DNA from: Acidobacteriota bacterium
Lineage (GTDB): Bacteria; Acidobacteriota; Aminicenantia; Aminicenantales; Saccharicenantaceae
Reading direction: 5' to 3'
DNA: 64,000 bases
Assembly: GCA_039683095.1 (NCBI GenBank)
Contig: JBDKSB010000012.1
Location: 280,293-344,292, forward strand
Part shown: positions 1-7,226 of the stretch, one piece after another
Layout of the letters: each line of letters starts with the position of its first letter
How positions within the stretch are numbered: the stretch's first letter is position 1
Made by a program: the position numbers and the translations under genes
The notes under the pieces: generated by a model
Told to the model about the DNA's origin: nothing
The model's database searches: none
The model's input: only the letters and a program-made list of their open reading frames with translations

Positions 1-528
1 CGAGACGCCGAAGCCGCAGCCCGAGAACCTGTAGCCCTTGAGGAGCCCGTTAGAGTTGGCGATGGCCACCTCGCCCTCCGACTCGCGGTAGCCGGCGCCG
101 TCGCTCTTGGTGACCCGGGGGTCCTTCATGGCCAGCTTCTCCAGGCGCTTGGCCAGCTCGATCTTCTCCTCCATCGGCGCCTGGGCGATGCGCGGGTCGT
201 AGAGCCCGGCCACCGCCGTCTCGCCTTTGTCGTCGGGCAGGACGTTGTTCGGGTCCGCCGTCGTGATCCGGGCGAACTCGACGGCCCGGCCGGCGGCGTC
301 CTCGAGCGCTTTCTCCCCGAGGTCGTTGGAGCAGGCGAAGGCCATCCGGCCCTTGACGAAGACCCGGATGCCGGCCCCGGCGGCAACCGCCTCCTGGACG
401 GTCTCGATGTCGCCCTTGCGCACGTCGAGGCTCAGGTTCCGGCCCGTTTCGATATAGACCTCGGCCGCGTCGGCGCCTTTCTTCAGGCACCGCTTGACCA
501 GCTGTTCGGCTGTTCCCTTGATGTCCAT
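1..528 (-). CDS. pmbA: PmbA/TldE-family protein, 5' part (runs off the window)
   Basis: The first 176 codons of a TldE/PmbA-type subunit are visible; the 3' part lies outside the window. TldE pairs with TldD to form a metallopeptidase that trims unfolded or microcin-like peptides. The N-terminus (MDIKGTAEQLVKRC...) has the family's surface-exposed alpha/beta start, followed by the ENRV-like strand equivalent (YIETGRNLSLDVRKGDIETV) and the AGAGIRVFVKGRMAFA segment. The ATG is preceded by an AAGGACAAGGA stretch and lies 27 nt after the tldD stop codon, so the two genes are probably co-transcribed. No signal peptide is seen, in contrast to the upstream tldD product. Family assignment rests on sequence pattern and on adjacency to tldD. 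Confidence 0.85.
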   Translation of the reverse strand, partial: MDIKGTAEQLVKRCLKKGADAAEVYIETGRNLSLDVRKGDIETVQEAVAAGAGIRVFVKGRMAFACSNDLGEKALEDAAGRAVEFARITTADPNNVLPDDKGETAVAGLYDPRIAQAPMEEKIELAKRLEKLAMKDPRVTKSDGAGYRESEGEVAIANSNGLLKGYRFSGCGFGVS

Positions 529-555
529 CGTCCTTGTCCTTTCTTCGTCCCGCGC

Positions 556-2079
556 TTATCTGGCCCGCGAGCCGCCGACGTTGATGCCCCGGATCCTGAC
601 CGTGGGCTGCCCGGCCGTGACCTCGGCCGCCTGTCCCTTGCCGCAGATGCCCGGCCCGAAGTCCAGGTCGTCACCGACCGCGTCCACGCCCCGGATGACG
701 TCGAGGCAGCTGCCGATGAGCGTCGCCCCCTTGACCGGGGTCGTCTTCTTCCCGTTCTCGATCAGGTAGGCCTCGCGGCAGGTGAAGTTGAAGACGCCGT
801 CCGTGGGGTTGACGCTGCCGCCGCTCAGGCTCTGGACGTAGATGCCGCTCTTCGTCGAGGCCAGGATGTCGGCCGGCTTGTCCGTCCCCTTCTCGATGAA
901 GGTGTTGGTCATGCGGACGATCGGCATGTAGCGGAACGACTCGCGCCGGCCGTTGCCGGTGCGCTCCGCCCTGATCTGCTTGGCCGAGAGGATGTCGGTC
1001 ATGTACTTGACCAGCTTGCCGTCCTGGATGAGGACATTGCGCTTCATGGGCGTGCCCTCGTCGTCCCAGTTGGTCGTGCCGCGGAAGCAGGGCAGGGTGC
1101 CGTCGTCCACCATCGTGAATTTCGGGCCGGCCACCTGCTGTCCGAGCTTGCCGACGAAGACGCCGGTCTCGCGGGCGATGTTGTCGCCCTCGAGCGGGTG
1201 CCCGACGGCCTCGTGGGCAAGGACCCCGCCCCAGCCGTTCTGCATGACGACGTCCATCTTGCCCGCCGGCGCGTCCTTGGCCCCGAGCATGACGATGGAC
1301 TCGCGGGCGCAGTTCCGGGCCGCGTCCTCGGGCCGGAGCTCGTCGAACATCTCGATCCCGGCGTGCCGGCTCAGGCGCTCGCGCCCCATGTGGGACGTGC
1401 CGTCGCCCGCGGCCAGGGCCTGGACGATGAAGAACAGGAGCGGCAGCTCGTCCCTCAAGTAGAGGCCTTCGCTGTTGGCGATCGTCCGGCCGCGGACCTC
1501 GTCGTAGTAGTCGATCGAGGCCATCTTGATCCGGGGGTCGTAGGCCAGGGCCGCGTCGTGGGCCCGCTTCATGATCTCGAGGCGCTTCTCGTCGGCCACC
1601 GCCTGGAGCGGGACCTTGACCGTGATGTACGACGGCCGCTTGCCTTCCCTGACGTCGACCGGCTTGACGGCCTTGGCCCCGCGGGCGACGTACGAGGCGA
1701 CGTCGGCCGCGCGCAGGAAGGCGTCCAGGGTCAGGTCGTCGGTGTAGGCGTAGCCCGTCTTGTCCCCGGATATGACCCGGACGCCCGCGCCCTGGCTGAT
1801 GCCGAAGACGGCGCTCTTGAACTTGCCCTCCTCGAGGAGGATCGAGCGCGAGACGCGGTTCTCGATGTAGATCTCGCCGAACTCGCCGCCCTTGGCCAGG
1901 GCGCGCCGGATGACCCGGTTCAGGTCCTCGAACGCGAACTGCGGGCGCGACGGCGCCTGCCCGGCCAGGGCGCCGCGCAGCAGCGACGGCGCCGCGGCCA
2001 GGGCGATGCCGCCCTTCAGGCCGAGCTCCAGGAACCTGCGCCGGGGGATGTCTTCGACGGAAAAGAGCTTGTCGGTCAT
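556..2079 (-). CDS. tldD: TldD-family metallopeptidase with Tat-type signal
   Basis: This 507-residue protein is the catalytic partner of TldE/PmbA. The zinc-site motif HEAVGHPLEGD begins near residue 289, as in TldD, and the C-terminal half carries the usual GGSVNPTDGVFNF and PVKGATLIG blocks. The N-terminus holds a twin-arginine motif, PRRRFLELG, followed by a hydrophobic stretch and an AxA-like site, so export through the Tat system is predicted. The ATG at 2079 follows GAGGTGAGG; a GTG three codons upstream lies inside that ribosome-binding site and was rejected. Known TldD/TldE pairs act in the cytoplasm, so the leader is unusual, although the hydrophobic patch could also be a membrane anchor. 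Confidence 0.93.
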   Translation of the reverse strand: MTDKLFSVEDIPRRRFLELGLKGGIALAAAPSLLRGALAGQAPSRPQFAFEDLNRVIRRALAKGGEFGEIYIENRVSRSILLEEGKFKSAVFGISQGAGVRVISGDKTGYAYTDDLTLDAFLRAADVASYVARGAKAVKPVDVREGKRPSYITVKVPLQAVADEKRLEIMKRAHDAALAYDPRIKMASIDYYDEVRGRTIANSEGLYLRDELPLLFFIVQALAAGDGTSHMGRERLSRHAGIEMFDELRPEDAARNCARESIVMLGAKDAPAGKMDVVMQNGWGGVLAHEAVGHPLEGDNIARETGVFVGKLGQQVAGPKFTMVDDGTLPCFRGTTNWDDEGTPMKRNVLIQDGKLVKYMTDILSAKQIRAERTGNGRRESFRYMPIVRMTNTFIEKGTDKPADILASTKSGIYVQSLSGGSVNPTDGVFNFTCREAYLIENGKKTTPVKGATLIGSCLDVIRGVDAVGDDLDFGPGICGKGQAAEVTAGQPTVRIRGINVGGSRAR

Positions 2080-2269
2080 GGGCCTCACCTCGGGAGGGAA
2101 TTTTCGGTCAGACTCAGCATGAGTTTCGGATTATAACCCGGCAGAAGCGGGATTGCCACAGCCATTCCCATCGAAGACCTTCGGCTCGGCGCGGGACAAG
2201 CACCGCAGGACCGTGAAGCTCCCCTGGCTCTGAAGCGCGCGGGGGTGGGCCGCGGCCGGAGCGGATCCG

Positions 2270-2836
2270 TCAGAAGCGGATCCGGAAGCTGCAGCGGGAC
2301 CCTCCGCCGAGGACCGTCTCCTCGATCTCCGCCGTGACGGGCTTGCCCATAAGGGTCGCAAAAACGGCCTCCTGCCAGCCGAGCGTACAGCGGCAGAACG
2401 AGGCCGGGGTCCGGCCCGGCTTGACCAAAGGGCAGGCGCAGGGGGCGGGTTTGCCGATGACGCGCAGGGTCCCCGCCTTCTCGTCGAGCTCCGCCTTCTC
2501 CAGCCAGGTGGTCTGGGCCAGGGCCAGGAATCCCTTGAGATCGCCCTTGTGCTTGTCGAGGAGCGGGGCTAGCTTATGGGAGCAGGCCGCGCCCAGCTTC
2601 CGCAAGATCCGGTCGCGGGCGGCTTCGTCGAGCTCCTCCCCCAAGACTCCGCACAGCAGGGCGAAGCGTTCTCGGGCGCCGCTCAGCTGGAATCTCAGTT
2701 GGGCCGTTTCGTCCGCGTCGGCCGGCGTTTGGCCGGCCGGGAGTTCGGTCCGGGCTTCGGCTCGGGACAGGAGTCCCAGGATGCCGCACCCGCAGGCGCC
2801 GACGGCGCAGGTCTTGAGAAAGTCCTTCCGCTTCAT
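2270..2836 (-). CDS. Small exported cysteine-rich protein, possibly ATC-hydrolase-like
   Basis: A 188-residue protein with a short basic start (MKRKDFLKTC) and a hydrophobic Cys-containing segment (AVGACGCGILGLL), suggesting a signal or lipoprotein-like leader. The C-terminal half has clustered cysteines (PCACPLV, SFCRCTLGW) and ends GGSRCSFRIRF, the type of ending found in L-2-amino-thiazoline-4-carboxylate hydrolase-like and related small sensor domains. The start is supported by TAGGAG nine bases upstream. It stands alone on the minus strand, about 190 bp from tldD. A second small protein with a twin-arginine leader and ATC-hydrolase-like ending lies near 5.3 kb. Family membership is tentative and no reaction can be assigned. 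Confidence 0.7.
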   Translation of the reverse strand: MKRKDFLKTCAVGACGCGILGLLSRAEARTELPAGQTPADADETAQLRFQLSGARERFALLCGVLGEELDEAARDRILRKLGAACSHKLAPLLDKHKGDLKGFLALAQTTWLEKAELDEKAGTLRVIGKPAPCACPLVKPGRTPASFCRCTLGWQEAVFATLMGKPVTAEIEETVLGGGSRCSFRIRF

Positions 2837-2979
2837 GTCTATCTCCTATCGTCTTTCTGGAGGACGGGGCTTAGGGCAAGTCTATACCCGCTTCAGGCCC
2901 AAGGGCAATTTTTCAATGACCCCGGGGGGCCAATATTGCACGACCGCTGACGCCGAGGCGCGGAGGCGAGCCCCGGCCG

Positions 2980-3894
2980 TCAATAGAACGGGAAGAGCCG
3001 CATGATCTCGGCCTTGTCGGGCGTGCGGCCGTACTCGGAGATCTCGAAGGCCTCCGCGCAGCGGATCTTGGCCGCCTGTTCGCGGCCGTACCAGGCCTCG
3101 AGGCTGCGCCGGAACCTGTCAGCGACCTCCATGTCCCCGTCGATGAAGTGCTTGCGGAGGGCCTGCCAGCGCTCCTTCTGCTTCGCGGGATCGTTCGTCA
3201 GGAGCTCGGGCGAGCCGCTGACGCCCCCCTCGTAGAACTGCGAGACCATGCCGAGCATGACCTCCAGCTTCTTGTCCATGACCGCGTCGATGCCGACCGC
3301 GATGTCGGCCTGGAACGAGTAGGGCTTCCGGAAGTCGTCCGAGAAATAGAGAAAGACGGGGTTGGTCTTCAGGGCCGGGACCTCGGGGCAGAACTTGGGC
3401 ACGGTCACCATGTAGGCCGAGTCCTGGACGAGGACGCTGGTGTAGCGGTGGTCGGGGTGATAGTCGTTCGGCCGGTGGGTGATGACGACGTCGGCCCTCC
3501 ACTCCCGGATCAGCCGGGTGATCGCCCTGCGGTTCTCGAGCGTCGGCTGCAGCTCGCCGTCGTGGTTGTCGAGGACCTCGAACTCGTAGCCGACGATCTT
3601 GGCGCCGTGCTCGACCTCGGCTTTGCGGCGCCGGGCCAGCTCCGGGCCCGAGTCCCGCCAGTGGCCGATGTCGCCGTTGGTCACGGACACGAACTTGACG
3701 TGACAGCCCCTGGCGATCCAGAGGGCCGCGGTCCCGGCCGCCCCGGATTCGGCGTCGTCGGGGTGGGCGCCGATGCAGATGATCCGCGGCTTGCCGTCGT
3801 CGGCCGGGGACGCGCCCGGCCAGGCCGGCCGAAAGAGGAAGAGGACGGACACCGTGGCCAGAGCCGTCAGCGCCGGCCATGCTCGTTTCATCAT
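2980..3894 (-). CDS. Secreted PIG-L/LmbE-family N-acetylglucosamine deacetylase-like hydrolase
   Basis: A 304-residue zinc hydrolase of the PIG-L family, which removes N-acetyl groups from GlcNAc-containing or similar amino sugars. The metal motif AHPDDAE lies at residues 43-49 and the second metal-binding histidine is in NDYHPDHR near residue 146. The N-terminus (MMKRAWPALTALATVSVLFLFRPAWPG) is a Sec signal peptide, so it acts outside the cytoplasm. Two in-frame ATGs follow AGAGGTCAC; the first was chosen. The gene has its own flanking gaps and is not clearly part of an operon. The substrate cannot be read from the sequence; similar secreted proteins in this kind of genome act on surface glycans or remain uncharacterised. 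Confidence 0.88.
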   Translation of the reverse strand: MMKRAWPALTALATVSVLFLFRPAWPGASPADDGKPRIICIGAHPDDAESGAAGTAALWIARGCHVKFVSVTNGDIGHWRDSGPELARRRKAEVEHGAKIVGYEFEVLDNHDGELQPTLENRRAITRLIREWRADVVITHRPNDYHPDHRYTSVLVQDSAYMVTVPKFCPEVPALKTNPVFLYFSDDFRKPYSFQADIAVGIDAVMDKKLEVMLGMVSQFYEGGVSGSPELLTNDPAKQKERWQALRKHFIDGDMEVADRFRRSLEAWYGREQAAKIRCAEAFEISEYGRTPDKAEIMRLFPFY

Positions 3895-3995
3895 GTGACC
3901 TCTTTTCGCTGCCCTTCCATTAACCCGGCATCACCCTCACACGGCACCCTCATGTTATTGCCGCCGGCGGCCCAAGTCAACGATCGCGGCGGCGC

Positions 3996-5054
3996 TCAGC
4001 GCTTCTGCGTTTCGCAGGGGAAGCCTTCGAAGAGGGCCAGGACCTGACGGACCCTGTCCGCCGACATCCCGGGCCGGAAGTAGGCCAGGCTTTTGACGAC
4101 CTGCTCCAAGGCCTCGTCATGGGAGTAAGGGTGAAAGGCCGAGGCGATATCGCCCGCCAAAGGCGCGTGAGCGTCCATCATGAGGGCCGGCCGGCCGCAG
4201 TCGAAATCGATCTTCTTCAGGTCGATGAACCTGAGCCTGGGATTCAAATAGGACTTGAGATAGAAGATCCCGTTGCCCGTGTCGCAGACGAGGCTCCAGC
4301 GGGTGTTCGAAGAAGCGACGCCGGCCAGAAGCCCGAAGGCGTGATCGACGGCTTGCGTCGCGCTCCCCTCCCTGAACCGGGCCAGGCCCGCGGCCAGCCG
4401 GGCGAACCTGTTGAGGGAATCGTAGGGATCGGCCGGTCCGGGCGTCTTTTTGGTCCAGTGGTCGAGGCATTCCCGGTACGGGGCGTTGGCCAGCGCATGG
4501 ACGGGCAGCGCGCTTCCGCTCCGGATGGTCAGCCGGCCGCCCAGGCATTCGACAACGGCCACGGCGCCGGTCCGGTCGCAGGCCAGATAGTGGTCCCCGG
4601 TGTCGCTGATGCGGAGGCCTTTCGCCGCTTCGCGGACCTCGTCGATCGTGGCGCAAGTGTCGAGCATGTACTGCCACCAGAGGGCGCCGGCCAGGGCCGG
4701 CCGTTCGTCCGGGACCGGCGGCCTGGTCCCGTCCAGCTGCATCATGCTGAAAACGAGCCCGGCCTCGTTCATCCCACCCCAGGCGAGCTGGTAGCCGACG
4801 CAGGTGATGGTCACGCTGCCGTAGCGGGAGACCCATTGAGCCGTCCGGCCCGTCGTCCCCGCCTCCCAGCCGGATTTGCGGACGCCCCGCTTGTTGACGA
4901 ACAGCTGGCCCGGCGCGAACCGGTTGTCGTAATTCGTGCCGAAAAAGACCGACCCCCTGTTGGGAAAGGCAATGGAGGAGAAGGGTAGAACCGCGGCCGG
5001 GGCCGCCAGCCCCAGGAACAAGAGAAGAACCGGTCCGTATCGACGCATGTTCAT
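3996..5054 (-). CDS. Ntn-hydrolase (choloylglycine hydrolase/penicillin acylase-like) lacking the usual cysteine
   Basis: A 352-residue secreted protein that resembles linear-amide C-N hydrolases of the choloylglycine/penicillin V acylase type. The N-terminal leader is MNMRRYGPVLLLFLGLAAPA. The following segment, LPFSSIAFPNRGSVFFGTNYDN, matches the family start (Cys-Thr-Thr ... GxNYD), and GGMNEAGLVFSMM matches the conserved NE-x-GL block. The position normally held by the nucleophilic cysteine is Phe25 or Ser26. Ser26 could serve if processing exposed it, or the protein may be inactive. The ATG at 5054 has GGGGGAG seven bases upstream; an ATG 13 codons earlier would put charged residues before the leader and has no such site. 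Confidence 0.8.
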   Translation of the reverse strand: MNMRRYGPVLLLFLGLAAPAAVLPFSSIAFPNRGSVFFGTNYDNRFAPGQLFVNKRGVRKSGWEAGTTGRTAQWVSRYGSVTITCVGYQLAWGGMNEAGLVFSMMQLDGTRPPVPDERPALAGALWWQYMLDTCATIDEVREAAKGLRISDTGDHYLACDRTGAVAVVECLGGRLTIRSGSALPVHALANAPYRECLDHWTKKTPGPADPYDSLNRFARLAAGLARFREGSATQAVDHAFGLLAGVASSNTRWSLVCDTGNGIFYLKSYLNPRLRFIDLKKIDFDCGRPALMMDAHAPLAGDIASAFHPYSHDEALEQVVKSLAYFRPGMSADRVRQVLALFEGFPCETQKR

Positions 5055-5192
5055 CGCACTCCCCCTTTGCCGTGTTCGGTCATCCGGCCACAATTATACG
5101 CCGCCCGGGTGCCCAGGCAATCCTCGGCGCTATGCCCCCCAGTTTGGCCAATAAGCTTGGACCTGGAGGCTCATCAAGCCCTCCCCTATGAC

Positions 5193-5222
5193 TTGACATT
5201 CGGCCCTCTCGACCGATATTGA
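5193..5222 (+). promoter_or_regulatory. Possible sigma-70-type promoter for the 5,289 gene
   Basis: An exact TTGACA is followed 18 bases later by TATTGA, about 65 bp before the start codon. The -10 match is poor, so this is a weak call. A short inverted pair (CCTCTC ... GAGAGAG) overlaps the -10 region. Confidence 0.3.
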
Positions 5223-5288
5223 GAGAGAGGGGTTTCCGGGTCGGCAAGCATTCGCGCTTCGAAGATAAGATCGAGAAAGGGGGGTCGC

Positions 5289-5891
5289 ATGTCGCATGCC
5301 AATCCCGGTGACGGCCGGCGGCGTTTTCTGACCGAGGCGCTGCCGGCGGGGGCGTTGTTCTGCCTGGGCTGCAGGGGCCTCACGGCGGCTGTCCAGAAGC
5401 CCGGGTACTTGGAGGACTCCGGCATGACCGCGGAGGCCGTATTCAGGTTCTCTTACGAGTACCTCGTGCCCGTCCTGGAGTCCATGGGGAAAGACGTCGG
5501 GAGGGAAAAACTCCTGGAGCTCCTGAAAAAGGGGGCGGCCGAGCGCTATTCTCGGATGGTCACCGCCATGGCCAAGGGCTACCCGAGCCGCGACCTGAAG
5601 TCGTTCGTGAAGATGATGGACGCGATGATGGCCGCCGTGCCCATCTATCGGAAGGCCTTTGCCTACGAGGTCACCGAGCTCACGGACACGGTGTGCGAGA
5701 CGAAGTATACGGTCTGCCTGCCGGCCAAGCTCCTTCGGGAAATGAGCGAGGCGGATATCGGCTATGCCCTCGAATGCTCTTCCTCCGACCCCATGGTCAA
5801 AGCCTTCGATCCCAGGATGTCCTCGTCCTTCCTGAAGAACATGATGAAGGGCGACAGCGTCTGCATCGAACGCATCGTCCTGGCAGCCTGA
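5289..5891 (+). CDS. ATC-hydrolase-like protein with Tat-type leader
   Basis: A 200-residue protein resembling the L-2-amino-thiazoline-4-carboxylic acid hydrolase-like family. The pattern is a helical N-terminal half, a central VTELTDTVCETKYTVCL segment, then IGYALECSSSDPMVKAF and a terminal KGDSVCIERIVL. The N-terminus has GRRRFLTEALPAGALFCLGC, a twin-arginine-like leader with a cysteine. The start is supported by AAAGGGGGG about five bases upstream. True ATC hydrolases take part in L-cysteine formation from thiazolines, but most members of the wider family have no known substrate, so only the fold is suggested. The next gene on this strand begins 112 bp downstream. Confidence 0.72.
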   Translation: MSHANPGDGRRRFLTEALPAGALFCLGCRGLTAAVQKPGYLEDSGMTAEAVFRFSYEYLVPVLESMGKDVGREKLLELLKKGAAERYSRMVTAMAKGYPSRDLKSFVKMMDAMMAAVPIYRKAFAYEVTELTDTVCETKYTVCLPAKLLREMSEADIGYALECSSSDPMVKAFDPRMSSSFLKNMMKGDSVCIERIVLAA

Positions 5892-6003
5892 CCGGCCGGA
5901 TGATCTGCTTCAGGGTCCGGGCCGGAGGGGAGAGATCTGGGCCGGAGGACTTCCTGATAATGCCCAAGATCTTGCCCATGATGGTTTGAGGGGGAGAAAA
6001 TCC

Positions 6004-7128
6004 ATGAAATATCCGCTGATCTGCGCTCTTGGCCTGGGATTGCTGGCGTGCTCCTTCGCGGCCTGCGGATCGGCAGGGAACGACGAGGAACCCCCTCCGG
6101 CAACGGTCTACAAGTATTACGCCTATGTGTCGAATAGTTGGTCGAACAATGTCACCGCCTTTGCGGTCAACACGGGCACGGGCGCGTTGACGGAGGTGGC
6201 CGGTTCTCCGTTTGCCGTGGGGCCCGTGCCGCGTTCGATCGGGATCGACCCCGCCGGCAAGTTCGCTTTTGTCGCGAATGATTATCCCAACAACGTCTCG
6301 GCCTTCGCCATCGATGCCGCCACGGGCGGCCTGACCGCTGTGGCCGGCTCGCCTTTTGCCGCAGGCACCAGCCCTCGCTCCGTGGCGGTCGCTCCCTCCG
6401 GCAAGTTCGTCTATGTGGGCAATGTCTATTCCAACAACGTTACCGCCTTCGCGATCCAGGCGGGTACCGGCGCATTGACGGAAATCAGCGGCTCGCCCTT
6501 TGGCGTCGGAGGGGGCTCTATCGCTATCCTCCCCTCCGGAACGTTCGCTTACGTACTCAGCGGGGGGAATATCTCGGCTTCAGCCGTCGATACGAATACC
6601 GGCGCGCTGACGGAGATCAGCGGCTCGCCCTTTGCCGCGGGAAATGTGCCTATCTCCATCGCGGTCGACCCCTCCGGCAAGTTCCTCTACATCGCGGATA
6701 ATGGATTGTCGGGGAGCATATCCGCCTTTTCGATCGACACGGGCACGGGCGGACTGACCGCTGTGCCCGGCTCGCCCTTTGCCGTGGGCGGGCCGCCGAG
6801 CTCTATCACGGTCGATCCTTCCGGGAAATTCGCCTACGTGACGGAATCGATCTTGCCCGTCAGCTCAGGCGTCGCCGCTTTCAGCATCAATGCTACCTCG
6901 GGAGCGCTGACCGAAGTGGCCGGCTCGCCGTTCAACGCCGGGAGCGGGTCCATAGCCGTCGCCTGCGACCCTTCGGGCAAGTTCATTTACGTGGCGAATT
7001 ACGGTTCGGACGATGTTTCGGTCTTTGCCGTCAATGCCGCGACGGGCGCGTTGACGGCGGCAACGGGCTCGCCTTTCGCGGCGGGCGATGCCCCGTGGTC
7101 AGTAGTCGTTATCCGGATTGCCCAGTAG
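6004..7128 (+). CDS. Lactonase-type seven-bladed beta-propeller lipoprotein
   Basis: A 374-residue lipoprotein. The leader MKYPLICALGLGLLACSFAAC offers two candidate lipobox cysteines. The rest is a chain of about seven repeats of roughly 45 residues, each with a version of NNVTAFAVNTGTGALTEVAG, SPFAVG and a SIAVDPSGKFxYV strand, typical of YVTN/lactonase (6-phosphogluconolactonase-like) propellers. The ATG at 6004 has GGGGGAG eight bases upstream; the ATG 18 nt earlier overlaps that site. The repeat units are nearly the same in DNA, which suggests recent internal duplication. It could bind a ligand or partner on the cell surface; enzymatic activity is not shown by the sequence. Confidence 0.85.
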   Translation: MKYPLICALGLGLLACSFAACGSAGNDEEPPPATVYKYYAYVSNSWSNNVTAFAVNTGTGALTEVAGSPFAVGPVPRSIGIDPAGKFAFVANDYPNNVSAFAIDAATGGLTAVAGSPFAAGTSPRSVAVAPSGKFVYVGNVYSNNVTAFAIQAGTGALTEISGSPFGVGGGSIAILPSGTFAYVLSGGNISASAVDTNTGALTEISGSPFAAGNVPISIAVDPSGKFLYIADNGLSGSISAFSIDTGTGGLTAVPGSPFAVGGPPSSITVDPSGKFAYVTESILPVSSGVAAFSINATSGALTEVAGSPFNAGSGSIAVACDPSGKFIYVANYGSDDVSVFAVNAATGALTAATGSPFAAGDAPWSVVVIRIAQ

Positions 7129-7226
7129 GCCCCTGACGGCGGAAGATATCTCGCATTGGCTCGCCGCTTCCGGGCAATATCAGGCGCCCCTTGTAGGCAT
7201 AATCGGATCTTCCGATGACCAGGTCG

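Noticed and set aside
1198-2136. Long plus-strand open frame opposite tldD
   Set aside because: GC-rich shadow with Val/Asp/Gly/Arg bias, no ribosome-binding site and no family.
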